In this document: piece after piece, positions 38,021-48,726 of the stretch
Layout of the letters: the number at the start of each line of letters is the position of its first letter
Position numbering within the stretch: the first letter of the stretch is position 1
Program-made: the position numbers and the translations under genes
The notes under the pieces: model-generated
Database searches by the model: none
What the model was told of the DNA's origin: nothing
What the model saw: only the letters and a program-made list of their open reading frames with translations
From: Hyaloperonospora brassicae
Lineage: Eukaryota; Oomycota; Peronosporomycetes; Peronosporales; Peronosporaceae
Assembly: GCA_947650285.1 (NCBI GenBank)
Contig: CANTFL010000086.1
Location: 558,001-622,000 of the forward strand
Direction: 5' to 3'
Length of the DNA stretch: 64,000 nucleotides

Positions 38021-39533
38021 TTCGATCCACCTCGCGAGCAAGCGAGCTTATTCACGAGGATATTTTTGCAAACTGTTATGCGAAGTGGGCTATCAATGCT
38101 TGCCTTTCCCGAAAAAGACGAATCGAATACAACGCGTTCTTTCCTACCATATATCTCCGATAGGCTGAAGTCATCCCCAACCCTTTCTTGCGAATTGAGT
38201 GGCTTATTTTATGGCCGGTTCCATGCACATGCTTCTCGACCAATGCTGCGACATTTTACAGCTGAGTCGCGAATAATAAGGTAAGGCTGTCATCCTGCTA
38301 CAAGTGTTTTTATCACAATGGCGACACCTAATGGTCGAAAAAGGACCTAGAAGTCGGTACTGGCAGCTTGCCAGCTATCAGGGTCAGCTAAGATTGCGAA
38401 GTTGCATGCATGGATGCAGGATATGCTATTTTGCAATTGACACCATTGCGGGAAAGCAACAAAACACGGCGTGTATACGAGACATTATTTTCACGTACGG
38501 ACAGTCGTCGCTAAGTCTACTCAACGAATCTGAATGGACATGAAGTATTCGACTGGATGAGTGATACACTCTCGACGTGTCGAATCCCTACACGCGGTGT
38601 ATCCAATTATACGAAGTGTCATCAAAGGAGTAGGAATCGCAGCATACAGTCAATTTTACTCAATTTTACTCAGCTCCTAGACTGCCCGTATAGAATCCTC
38701 ACAACAGTTGCTTCTGCACCATGACAACATGAGTATTACATGGGGAATGAAGAAATGTAAAAAGCATTCTACTCACTGAACTGTAAAGGAGAGGTGCATT
38801 GGATCCATAATGTCGTAACGGTGTGCTGGTAGCCATATCGCTGCAGCAACTGGCTGACGCGTGCAGTTTTCGTATCGCTGACAATGTAAAGCACCACACT
38901 CGATCCTGTGCACGTATAGAGAGGGACCTTTGGTATTATGCGCAGTCATCGGAAAGGCCAAAACGCTTGCATATATTCGTCAACGAAACAAAGACACTAA
39001 CAGCAATAATGACAGAAAAGAGCAAGGGAAAACTGGAGCGGTGCTCAATTCTGACAATGATATCCTACGACGCGCATCCATAGCCTTGTCCAGTTTCCAG
39101 TATATACTCTTGCGGGTGGGTCGGTTCACTCCACCAATCGACGCCACAGAGCTTGCCATCTATAGATCCGGGCATCTATCATGATCTCTCCCACGCCTGC
39201 TGTGATTCCAGAACGATGATACCTTTGGCACGATAAGGTACGTGGGCTAATCCATCTCGGCTAGTAACAAGACAATATCCGAGCTGATCATCCTACGACG
39301 ATGCAGGATTCGGGCTAAGTTCGTCGCGTACAAAGCGCATTTCTACTGTCTCCTGCGTCGAATCGAAATACCTTGACGTTGTGACAGTCATTCTCCAGCT
39401 GCTGCATGACATTGTGTATGTGCCATACCTAAGATAAGGCGTAAAGGTCAAAAGCAGCAAATGCTTCGACTTGAAGCTTCGTCTTACTAAGATCTACGGC
39501 CACGTTGACACCACGACAGATGAATGGTCTCGG
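38021..39533. other. Intergenic stretch, nothing recognised
   Basis: This holds the upstream region of the secreted glycoprotein gene. Only short open frames occur. A minus-strand frame near 39350-39530 has protein-like composition and might be a further exon of the tentative gene to its right, but no splice sites could be argued convincingly. Confidence 0.45.
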
Positions 39534-40558
39534 TTAGCAATTAGTGAGATGCCTAGTTTCTATTTGAAAGCCGACGATTGTTGCACTGTGTGACACCAAG
39601 AGCGCGCAAACCCATTTCGCGAACGACGTCGTTACAACGGTGCTTCTGCTAGACCCATCAGCTGGCATCATGCATTCGAAGTCGTCGATAGCTAGATCTA
39701 GCACCGTCGAAGCGCCACATTCTAGACCCAACGCATCGTGTCTGGCAACCGCCCTATCTTGTGCTGCCTCCCTCCCTTGCTCCGATCGTTTCGAACGAGC
39801 CGGCAAGATTGACTGGAGGCATTCAAGTATTTCTTGGGAATACGTCACAATCAGATTCAGCTGAAAAGATAGTCATCCCTTTGCGTTCTTGCTGAACCCT
39901 TGATATGACCAGTTCGATGTTGTATATTCCTGCACAATCGGACGTTGCAATCGTACGTCTTGATCCCAGCACTCGGAATCCTGGCTTGGATCGTTTTCTC
40001 CACGCGATAATACTGCACGCATTGGTATGAACATGACGTCATCGCGACACTTTCCCTGGATCGATGCACCTCTACTGCTGAACGAGGCGCATCGTTTGCT
40101 CAAGACAAGTGAAGATTACACATGTGGGCGGCTTGGTATACATAAAGAAAATTGACATACCGATGCAACACGCAATCTCGCCTGAATGCGCGCGTGTAAA
40201 TTGACAAACGGAAAATGACAAACCGAAATTGTCTGCAGCACGCTGCAAGAGTCGATTAACTGATCGATAGCGATACAAAGGCACACGGATACGTCTCGAC
40301 GATCGAGAATGCCAGTATTGTCGGGACCAAAAGAATCGAGAAGTCGAAGCTTTGTCTGCTCTTGTTCAAGACAACGAGATCAAAACAGACGCTTGCCTCA
40401 CAAAAAAGTACAAAAGTGTGCGTGCAAGTCGGGGTGGAGGCTGTCAATTCAGCCTTGTTGTCCGACGTCTGCAGCTCGATCAGTGTTGCGTTGTTACAAT
40501 CAGCGAAGAAGAAGAGCAGCAATACTAACACGAGCCCTTCGCTGATTCCACGACGCAT
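39534..40558 (-). CDS. Tentative multi-exon gene with signal peptide, unknown function
   Basis: The ATG at 40558 begins MRRGISEGLVLVLLLFFFAD, a strong signal peptide, followed by a short luminal region. A possible intron (GTACTT at 40411 to GAGCAG at 40356, 56 nt) would join in phase to an exon reading TKLRLLDSFGPDNTGILDRR. Further downstream, 39848-39534 has a hydrophobic stretch WVCALLVSHSATIVGF. Intermediate exons were not resolved and the gene may be broken. No family recognised. It is divergently oriented to transportin-3, about 575 bp away, so the two may share a promoter region. Confidence 0.35.
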
Positions 40559-41068
40559 TCAGGGGGCGCACAAGGCACCGCCGCACAAAGGACATAAGTG
40601 CCCAATCTCTGTCGCATTGGTACTTGTGCTACTCTGGTAGCCGCAGCACCGCGCGTTGACACCATTACGGTGACCCCCGAGACGTGTACAGCATTCGTCA
40701 GGCAGAATGCACACTACCTTATGCTTGACGGGACGGCTGTCGTTCGGTAGCTCTTGCAACAGCGCGTGTAAGAGCAGAAGAATGTCGGAGGATGGAAATA
40801 GTTGAGCCCGTCAAACAATGAAGCAGGTCGACTTGGCGCTTACCGCAGTAGGAAATGGCCAAAGATGAAGTAGCAGACGCTCCTGCCTCAACATGTTCAG
40901 TAGAACGACATTATCTGTTGTATGAAAGGACTATCTAAGAAATGTTCAGGCCAACAGCTCTCCATCTCGTAAAAAGAGATGTGAGCGAGTGAGTGTGCCC
41001 TCCAGCAAACAAGTGACAACCATCGAACAAAAAAGGGGTTGTACCCAGTACTGCCACAACAACATTTG

Positions 41069-41086
41069 CATCCCATTGTTATTTTT
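41069..41086 (+). promoter_or_regulatory. Candidate oomycete initiator upstream of transportin-3
   Basis: The sequence CCCATTGTTATTTTTG lies about 60 bases before the start codon. Oomycete core promoters typically have an initiator of the form TCATTYYNCAWTTTT around the transcription start. The match is partial, with G for the expected pyrimidine at one place and no CA before the T run. Confidence 0.35.
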
Positions 41087-41133
41087 GTGGCAAGTTTCGG
41101 GACGCCGTCGCTGTGCGAGTGTCAGGAAACGCG

Positions 41134-44100
41134 ATGGCGGATGTGTCGGAGTCGGTCGTGTCCGAAGCGCTGCGCCAATTGTACCACCCGCTTAGCGCGC
41201 CGCGCACGCGGAGACGTGCCGACGCACTACTGCAGCAGTTCCAGCGCTCTCCCAGTGCTGTGCAGACAGCATTAGCCGTACTGCGAGCGCCAATCATTGA
41301 CATGGAAAATGCCGACCACAGCGCGTTTCTGCGTATAAAACGCGCGTTTGCTGCGTCCACAGTGTACATGACAGTGGCCTCTTTTGATGTGAATGAGTTG
41401 GTCGATTGGACGTCAATGGACCAAGACATGCGGCATGGGATGTACGCACATGACTTGAAAGTGATGGCGCTCGATGTCTGGAATGTGTTGACTGGGCTCA
41501 ATGGAACCAACGAGGAGCGCAGTGTGCAGACGTATCTGGCACTCGCGGTTGCCGTCCTGTTATTGCGGATCCTTGAGCCTCAAGGGGACGATACGGTGGC
41601 CCGTGCAGTGGAATCGCTGGTCGAAAACCAACAGTATCGAGTCTGTGATAGCGTTTCGGCTGGGGTGACAAACTTTGCGGTGTTGCTTACACTGAAAGTT
41701 CTCCCGGAAGAAGTCAACAACAAGCGTGTCAAGTGTACTCCGGCTAAACGCGGACAGTGTAACGACATGTTGACGGAGTGCGCAGCACACGTGGTTCAAA
41801 CTGTGCTTCCGTCGATCGCGGCTGCGATCGATGCAGGCGGAGAGCAAGAGCAACTGCGAGGTCTTTTGCTGCAAACTGTCGCGAGCTGGATGGAACATGG
41901 CACTGTGGTCCCAGCAGTTCTTGTTGAGAACGGGTTGCTTGACCGGTCGTTTCGTGAAGTACTCGCGCCAGCTACTTCGGTGTACGCTTTGCAAGTCGTG
42001 CGGGAAGCGGTGCACGCGTGCCGTCGCGGCGAACACGTGCAGCTGATGGAGATTGTGATGCACAAATTTATAGAGCTTGGAAAGCATATCCAAGACCGCA
42101 ATGCAGCGTCAGAAAATAGCGTGGCGTTTTGCCTTGTCGACAGCGCGAAAGCAATGTCGGAATGCGGGCAAGCCTTCATCATGTATTTCGTAGACTACAC
42201 CAAAGATATGCAACCTGGGTCTTTGGTGTATGAATTCCTCGACGCGATTCTGTTATTCACGTCTTCGAACGACCTCGACGTCTCAAACGAGACGATGGGT
42301 TTCTGGATCTATTTTCGTACGTATGTGTCGGGCAAGCATGATCAGCATCGGCGCATGTTCGAACCGTTCATCTCACGCTTGTTGGCCATTCTCATCGAGC
42401 GGACCAGGTATCCCGAAGGGTTTGACCATTTCTCGGAAGCTGCGAAAGAGCGCTACCACTTGTACCGAAGCGAAGTACGCAACGTTTTCCGTGCCCTTGC
42501 TACCGTTACAGTTGCCAGCGAAGACGAGTTCATTGTAGATGCTATCCACGCGATCTTTCGACAGTACGAAGCCGCCGACTCGAGTGACCCGTTGCAATCA
42601 AATGTACGTGCAACATGCGCGACTAGTAGAGTGGATATCTTAGATATTGACACGGTGCTTTTATCACGACTGGTGGTCTTGGGTGATGTGTAGTGGTGGC
42701 AACGCACAGAAGTGTACGTGCACGCTCTTAGCGCGTTATCGAAATCGATTCGCGAAGAAGACACATCGATCGTTCCAAGGCTGTTTGAATACTTGTCACG
42801 AAAGGAGCCATCCTACCACGCACTCACACGCACGATCACCATATTTACTGGTACGACTGGTCACTGGTTTGCGAGACACCCTGAGCACTTGTCGACGAAC
42901 GCGTTTCAAATTATTTCGAACAGCTTTGAGCTCTCCGGAAATGATGCTGGATATTCGACTAGTCAGCATGGCTCAGAAGATCACGTTGGGGTTGTGGCAC
43001 TGTGTAAACTGACACTTCGATGCGGCCGGCATTTTTTCAATCCATTATGGATGGATGCACTGGTGAATTTGTACCGCTCGGATCGGGCGGCTGTAGATGG
43101 GTCAACGTGTAAACGCTTGACGGGAAAAAGCGCGAAACTGGTCGTGGACTCAATCTGCAATATCCTCGCTACCGTATCGTATAAGGATGCCGTCCCTGTG
43201 GTAGACGAGCTCGGTGCTATCATGTTTGCAGACCTTGCAGCGCGTTGTAGCCAGCTGGGCGTGGACAATGTGGGCTCAGTAGATTTTGTGTGTGAGACAT
43301 GTGACCACCTTACCGTATTAGCCACAAGGGTTCCGATGCAGGTCGACCAAGAGACTCCACATCCTGTTCTCTGTGTGTTGCAAAAACAATGGGAAGTCTT
43401 ACGCACCATTGTGTGCGTATACGGCTGCTGTGAAAAAGCAGCTGAACGATTATGTGCACTACTCGTGGGCGTCTTCGACTCTTTACGGTTCCAAGCGTTG
43501 GAGCTGGCATCTGCAATTATGCCACTGTTGGTAGAACAAGTGGTACGAAGTCATGACGGCAGTTATCTTGGTGTAATCCAAAGCATCGTTGGTTGCGCCG
43601 GTAATGACGAGGCTTCAGCAGCTAGCCTGACTCAAGTGATGGTTATGGCGAGTGAGAGCTCGCTGAGCAAGATCGCAGCAGATAGCAGTGTCGATGACAA
43701 CCCTGGGCTCACGATTGCGCTGTTTTTGCTGGTGGCGACGTGCGGCACTCATCGCCCGTTGGTCTTGGTTCAGTCAAATCAGCTAGAGGGTGTGTTGGTG
43801 CTGACGTTACATGCACTCAAGTCGCAAAATCCTGAAGTCGGAGCTGCGGCTCTCGATTTCCTGCTCGAGTTGGGCTCGCTGTACGGCCAGATTCGTCGTA
43901 CTCCGGAACACCTGCTCCAAGGTCCTGAGTTTACAGGCAAAATGCTGCTCTATCAGCACATCCAGACGCTGCTGTTCGAAAACGACGTTCAGTACCACCT
44001 GCTGGTTGCTCTGGTCATTGCCGCGGCACGAGACACGCCACCCAACTTGGTGAACAAGATCGCGGAGGTCGTCCGGTCTTGTTGGGTCTATTTTGGACGA

Positions 44101-44307
44101 CAACGAGCAGAAGCGCTTCTTCATCGCCTTCTGTCCGACACGAGTTTTGCAGGATCGCAAGTCAGTGAGCGCGCACGAACCGATTTCTTCGATCTTGTTT
44201 CCACGCCTACATGCTTTGACAACTCGCGTAAATTTAAGCGCGCATTGAAGACATTCTGCTACCACCTCAAGCGCAAGCTTATTGCCAATGGTGCGAATGG
44301 GATATGA
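41134..44307 (+). CDS. Transportin-3 / importin-13 family nuclear import receptor; exons 41134-42603 and 42694-44307
   Basis: This karyopherin-beta family protein carries cargo, in animals and fungi SR splicing factors and related RNA-binding proteins, into the nucleus with Ran. The ATG at 41134 (context GCGATGGCGG) gives 1027 residues, somewhat above the 900-970 usual for the family. The N-terminal helical repeats start near residue 8 (VSEALRQLYHPL). The exportin-1-like domain covers about 90-230 and includes VDWTSMDQDMRHGMYAHDL. HEAT-like helices continue to the end (FKRALKTFCYHLKRKL). An in-frame TAG at 42691-42693 looks like a break, but it is the end of a 90-nt intron (GTACGT at 42604 to TGTAG). 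Splicing is phase 0 and joins DPLQSN to WWQRTEVYVHAL, the conserved start of the next repeat. It converges on the reductase gene 139 bp away. Family assignment is firm; transportin-3 versus importin-13 is less so. Confidence 0.88.
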
Positions 44308-44446
44308 TCGCTTCGGAAGAAGACACTGTACTGCCATAGCTGTCAAAATTGCACCGAGTCGAGCAGAAACTGGGATTATCAGTCCATTAGGCCTTGGCGC
44401 AGCATGATGGCACATCTGCTCGCACTTGTTTTGGCAGCCCGCGTTT

Positions 44447-45662
44447 CTACATAAATGGACTGCCCGCGTCCGTCCAAGCCGTCTTATTGTTCTTCGTGGC
44501 GCAGGCAATCAGGTGTCCGCTTGGAGGACGAGCAGCATGGGAAGCAATCGACCATTCGTAGATCTTCTGGGCAATATCCTCCACCTGGATTCCATCCGCC
44601 ATGCGCACGTCAGGCCATGTGGACGGGTGAGCGATCAACGATGTTCTACACTGTGTCGTCCTACCTCCGTACCTTGGTCCAGCTCGAAAAGTCGGCGTCG
44701 GCCATGAACTGGCGGTTCATCGGCGTATCGATCGTCGCTGGCAGCACGCCCAGCACTGACGCTTTTTCCGGCAGCTCAGTCCTGTCACAAGCATCACGTG
44801 TTGCAGATTTGCCGCACGATTAGCGCACGAGGGCATGATCATTTCTTTGTACGTGAATTGTCCACCAGACTCACACGGCACTAGCAACCAGATGATGTGT
44901 CGCCGCTTTGCTGGCTCCGTAAGACACCATGTCCGGTGTCGCCTTGAGCGCTGCCGTCGCCCCAGTCAGAACGAGCAAACCTCCAGGCACGAGCAGGTGA
45001 CTTGCCAAGTACGTCGCTAAGAAAGAAGGACAAGCAGGGGAGCAACAGAAGCCATCGTCATTGAGCCATTGCAGTCCGAGTCAAGCTCTGCCTCGAGATC
45101 TCGCTCTCTTTGGAAGCACATGTTGTCACCTAAGAAGGCCGACTCGAGGTTCTGGACCGTCATGTCCGACAGATTCGCAAGCGAAGCTGCATCACGGATG
45201 CTGCCTCCTGCCCAGCCTCCTGCTGTGCACACGACAGAGCTCACGTTGCCACATCTGTGCACGCACGCCGAGTCAGCTCCATCTCACGCATGATCCATTG
45301 TCAGTCTGTTTGTACCCACATGATAATACTGTACGATGCAGTACTATACGATACGATGCCATTCAATCTGATCCGATACTATACGATACGAAACGATACT
45401 CTACGATCCAATACATTACGATACAAACCGATACTTTACGATACGATACTTTTACGATACCATACCTGCTGGAGATCTCATGCAGCGTCTGCTTTGCCTG
45501 CTGGAGCACGTTGTCCTTGGGCAACAGCACGTTGTGTTCTGCCTCTTCGTTCGCTGCAAAGCCCACTGAAGTGGTGCCCCACGACGCACGCGCAAAGCGG
45601 TGAACAACGCCACGACCCAAAGCGCCAGCGCCTCCAATAACAAGTACCTTCTTGCTGGACAT
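44447..45662 (-). CDS. Quinoid dihydropteridine reductase; five exons (45662-45466, 45254-45130, 45016-44875, 44781-44673, 44584-44447)
   Basis: The enzyme regenerates tetrahydropterin from quinonoid dihydropterin with NADH in the cytosol, supporting aromatic amino acid hydroxylases. The five exons give 236 residues, near the 240-245 of the animal enzyme. All introns are GT-AG and phases agree: 211, 113, 93 and 88 nt. Seen: the Rossmann motif KKVLVIGGAGALGRGVVHRF, the strand VVCTAGGWAGGSIRDAASL, the catalytic Tyr-x-x-x-Lys in VSYGASKAATHHL, LPATIDTPMNRQFM, and the end RPPSGHLIAC. Reading the frames unspliced gives only fragments, so it is easily missed. Intron 1 is swollen by an ATACGATACT-type repeat. 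The exon 2 donor (GTGACA) is weak. Convergent with transportin-3, and 285 bp downstream of the NADPH oxidase on the same strand. The identity is strong by motif order. Confidence 0.88.
45327..45465. repeat. Degenerate ATACGATACT tandem repeat in intron 1 of the reductase gene
   Basis: CGATAC occurs nine times in about 130 bp, usually every 5-16 bases. The block sits directly against the 5' splice site of intron 1, so on the coding strand it is a run of GTATCG words next to the true donor GTATGG. Confidence 0.85.
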
Positions 45663-45947
45663 GATGCAGCAAGTGGAACAGTCACTTTTCACACGCTCTT
45701 TTTCTCAGTATGTAGTGAGTGACACGCGCAAAATGAGCGGCGGCAAAATTCGGGTTACAAAAGCAAAGCGATGATGGCGATCGTCGGACAATTCAAACGC
45801 GAGTGTAATATTTCGTCGACGAAGCGAGCTGACCGATACTGTGTTGGTGGTGCCTTATAGTCGACAACACGCAGTAGGCGGCTCGCTCGTCCCTTTGCTT
45901 CCCCTTCCTCTTCCTTTCGTCCGTGCTGTGTGTGACCGACCAATCCG
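45663..45947. other. Intergenic region between NADPH oxidase and the reductase
   Basis: These 285 bases must hold the NADPH oxidase 3' end and the promoter of the reductase, both on the minus strand. No clear initiator match or gene is seen. Confidence 0.4.
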
Positions 45948-48635
45948 TCAGGAAAACTTCTCCGAGTGAAAGTCAAAGATCGTGCCACGGGCGTCCAAAG
46001 ACGAGTGCCGCTTGCAAGCATTGTCCAAAATCTCTTCGAGCACGTGCGGACCGCAGTAGAACACGCCGACTTCCTCGCCCGGATGGTTCGCGCGAGCTTC
46101 GGCAAACACTTTGTCCCAGTCGGGACGGCCAAAGTGCGTGAGCTGCTTCGTGTTCAGTCCTGACACAATGTCCTTCCCAGTCTGTTCGTGCACAAACTCC
46201 TGGAACATCTTCAGCTGCGACGTGTTCTCGCTGCCCTTCAATGTGCTCAGGTACTGGTGCGTCTCAATCACGTTGTCTCGGTCCATCTCCGAGATCTGGT
46301 TCATCGTCTCTTCGAACCAGCTCAACGACTCCTGTCCGCGAGTTACCCAGTGGAAGTACAGCTTCTGGATCTTGAACGTGCCCGGGTGCCGGACGTGGCT
46401 GCAGTTGCGGCACCGGTTGTCTTCCCACAAGTGCACCACGTCTTTCAAGATCGAAGCGAATGGAGTGACACCAATACCACCACCGACGCAAATGACAGTC
46501 TTGTAGCGGTGATAATCCTGAGTCGGAGCACCGACTGGACCGTCCAGGTAAATGTCCGGGTACAACCCTTTGCCTGCATGACAGCCTGAGATAACACGCG
46601 ACAGAGCTTGCGTCCAGTCACCACAAACACGGATGTGCACGCTGAGGTAGTTGTCGCCAGGGGCCGATGAAATCGTGAACGGGTGCCACTCGTGTGGAGA
46701 AATCAGCGGACAATTGACAAACATGTACATGCCCGGGCGGTACTCGAAACGACGAGGCTTCTCCAGGAACAACGCAACGGTGCCGTCCAACTCCATGGCT
46801 TCCTTGATACGTACTGGCGCGGCAAACAGTTTGGTGTAGCGGAAACGACGCTCAACCAGGTAGATGAGAAAGGGGGGAGTGATCCACATGTACGAGGAGC
46901 TGCGAGCGAGCCATGAGGCAGCGCCATGGACCGCCAGCACGACTAAAAAGGGCCCGAAGAGCATGTGGGAGTACCAGAAGAGGTTGAACTTGCCCTGGCG
47001 GAGCTTGGGAATCGCGGCCAGCGGGAACGAGATACACGTGATCAGGACCAGGATCACGCCCGTCCAGATCGGAAGCGACTGGATCATGATCGTAAACGGG
47101 GGCAGCTTGCCATTGACAAACGAAGATACTTTGCGCGTGACGAAGACCGAGTGCGCGACTTCGTCCGGTGTCGCGACCAGGAAGAGGTTCACCTCATTGA
47201 AGACGTGGGCGACCGTGTGAACGATGCCGGCAGTCAGCAGCACAGAGCCTGCAATCTTGTGAAACGCGATACTGTCGTCAAAGGGAATGTAGCGCCACAG
47301 AAACCGGCTTCGCTTCATGACCTGCGTGATGGAACGGCACATGGGGAGCAGCACGAAGACGCAGTTGAGCATGGCAAGTTGGGCATTGGCCCGTGCGATG
47401 CGCAGGCCCCAGCCAATGGCAGGATCCACGCCGCACGAAAACCACTTTGTCCAGAACGCCACGTTGTTGACGAGAACGTACACAAGGAGCCACCACATCC
47501 GGACTTTGTTGGCGCAGTACCAAACGCCAAACTTGCCTTTCGGAAGGAGAGGCGCCGTGGCCTTGGCTTCCGACTTGCGGAGATTGTACGAGTCGTTAAT
47601 GTACGGCGCAAACACGGTGCAAAACTGCTCGTACGACATGGTCTCGTCGTTGGCTCGAGCTTGGCGAAACATGAGCTTCGCCACTGTCTTAAAGTCCGTG
47701 CCAACCACGTCCAATCGAGCTTCCGAGAAATTCGACTCCAGGAGCTGGACAATCTGGTCTTCCGCCACGCAGCCAGCATTGTCCGGGTCAAGCGTCTGGA
47801 ACATGAACCGCAGCTTCTCTTCCGCCTCGACTTCGAGGTCCATGACCGCGTCAATCAGGATCGCATGGCCATTGATCGTGCCGTCGTTGGTCGCATAGCC
47901 TTCGTACTCGTTTTCACCCACTTCGAACGCCTGGGAAAACGTCTTGCGCTCGATACAGCCGCCTCTCGACGTGAGCGTCGTCATGACGTCCCGCAGCGCC
48001 TGCAGTTGCTCCAGTGGCGTGTGCGCCGCGTCACTCGTGTCCAGGAGACCGCCGCCGCCCGTGTTGTGCATACTGATGGCCACGTTGTAACTCTTTGGCT
48101 CGAACTTGTAGCTACCGACGCCCGGCGTCGATATCAGCGAACTCACTGACGGCGGACCGTACCCCGCGACCTCAACGGACGATACCCTCGACGCCATCGA
48201 CGACCGAGCGAGACTCTGGCGCACTGTTGAGGCCCGGAGCATCGCTTGGACATTGACGCGGCGACGGCGTTTGCCTCTCGTGCGCGTGCAGTTGGCGCTC
48301 AGGCGCGGGGGGCCACGTCCGATAAAGTTCGCAGTCGTCGCGTCCACAGTGATGAACTGATTGCTGTCCGTGAGGTTCGACGTCCGCGCGTGGGGCCGCG
48401 ACGGGGGCAGAGGGGATGCAGCCACTGCGTCGTGACCGGCAGAGGTTGTGCCATGGGCTGCTGCTGTGCGCGCTGGCACCGGCTTTCGGTCCGCAAGCAC
48501 GAGCGACGGCGTCGAGATATCGACGAACGGCTGGACGTTCTGACTGGGCGTGAGCTTGAGGTCGTCCCCGTGCCGACGCGGCGGCTGCCGTCCACTTGGA
48601 AAGCGGTGGCCTGGATTCGCGTGCTCCCGATCCAT
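45948..48635 (-). CDS. NADPH oxidase of the Nox5/RBOH type with EF-hand region
   Basis: The protein moves electrons from NADPH through FAD and two haems across a membrane to oxygen, giving superoxide. The ATG at 48635 gives 895 residues in one exon. The frame is open upstream without an ATG, through a microsatellite, so this start is preferred. Order: a basic disordered region (1-200), a calmodulin-like region with a degenerate EF-hand loop near 275-300 (TLDPDNAGCVAEDQ), transmembrane helices from about 380, and a ferric-reductase domain. Haem His pairs are spaced 14 in HKIAGSVLLTAGIVH (about 455-470) and 13 in HMLFGPFLVVLAVH (about 555-568). FAD motif HPFTISSAP is near 650, the NADPH motif GGGIGVTPFASIL near 715-727, and FYCGP near 862. 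The EF-hand suggests calcium control. GC-rich coding produces a long false frame on the other strand. Family assignment is firm. Confidence 0.92.
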   Translation of the reverse strand: MDREHANPGHRFPSGRQPPRRHGDDLKLTPSQNVQPFVDISTPSLVLADRKPVPARTAAAHGTTSAGHDAVAASPLPPSRPHARTSNLTDSNQFITVDATTANFIGRGPPRLSANCTRTRGKRRRRVNVQAMLRASTVRQSLARSSMASRVSSVEVAGYGPPSVSSLISTPGVGSYKFEPKSYNVAISMHNTGGGGLLDTSDAAHTPLEQLQALRDVMTTLTSRGGCIERKTFSQAFEVGENEYEGYATNDGTINGHAILIDAVMDLEVEAEEKLRFMFQTLDPDNAGCVAEDQIVQLLESNFSEARLDVVGTDFKTVAKLMFRQARANDETMSYEQFCTVFAPYINDSYNLRKSEAKATAPLLPKGKFGVWYCANKVRMWWLLVYVLVNNVAFWTKWFSCGVDPAIGWGLRIARANAQLAMLNCVFVLLPMCRSITQVMKRSRFLWRYIPFDDSIAFHKIAGSVLLTAGIVHTVAHVFNEVNLFLVATPDEVAHSVFVTRKVSSFVNGKLPPFTIMIQSLPIWTGVILVLITCISFPLAAIPKLRQGKFNLFWYSHMLFGPFLVVLAVHGAASWLARSSSYMWITPPFLIYLVERRFRYTKLFAAPVRIKEAMELDGTVALFLEKPRRFEYRPGMYMFVNCPLISPHEWHPFTISSAPGDNYLSVHIRVCGDWTQALSRVISGCHAGKGLYPDIYLDGPVGAPTQDYHRYKTVICVGGGIGVTPFASILKDVVHLWEDNRCRNCSHVRHPGTFKIQKLYFHWVTRGQESLSWFEETMNQISEMDRDNVIETHQYLSTLKGSENTSQLKMFQEFVHEQTGKDIVSGLNTKQLTHFGRPDWDKVFAEARANHPGEEVGVFYCGPHVLEEILDNACKRHSSLDARGTIFDFHSEKFS

Positions 48636-48677
48636 TAGTGTGACACGCCACAGGTCGTTCGCCGAGACGACGGAGAA

Positions 48678-48690
48678 GCTAAAGTGAGCA
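48678..48690 (-). promoter_or_regulatory. Candidate initiator of the NADPH oxidase gene
   Basis: The minus strand reads GCTCACTTTAGCTTCT about 45-55 bases before the start codon, similar to the oomycete initiator (TCA followed by pyrimidines). If it is the transcription start, the 5' untranslated region is short and the upstream open frame is not translated. Confidence 0.35.
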
Positions 48691-48726
48691 CAGCAGTGAC
48701 AGTGGCAGTGGCAGTGGCAGTGGCAG
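48690..48726. repeat. CAGTGG microsatellite upstream of NADPH oxidase
   Basis: CAGTGG repeats about five times in tandem just upstream of the candidate initiator. If translated it would encode alternating Cys and His, which is one reason to reject the upstream extension of the oxidase frame. Confidence 0.8.

Noticed and set aside
41560..42182. Minus-strand open frames of 130-180 codons opposite transportin-3
   Set aside because: They lie wholly within a confidently assigned exon and show no domain.
42691..42693. Nonsense mutation making transportin-3 a pseudogene
   Set aside because: It ends a canonical 90-nt intron, and splicing joins conserved sequence in phase.
46965..48149. 394-codon plus-strand open frame opposite the NADPH oxidase
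   Set aside because: Highly charged, low-complexity product in the codon-aligned antisense frame of a GC-rich gene; no motif. A shadow.
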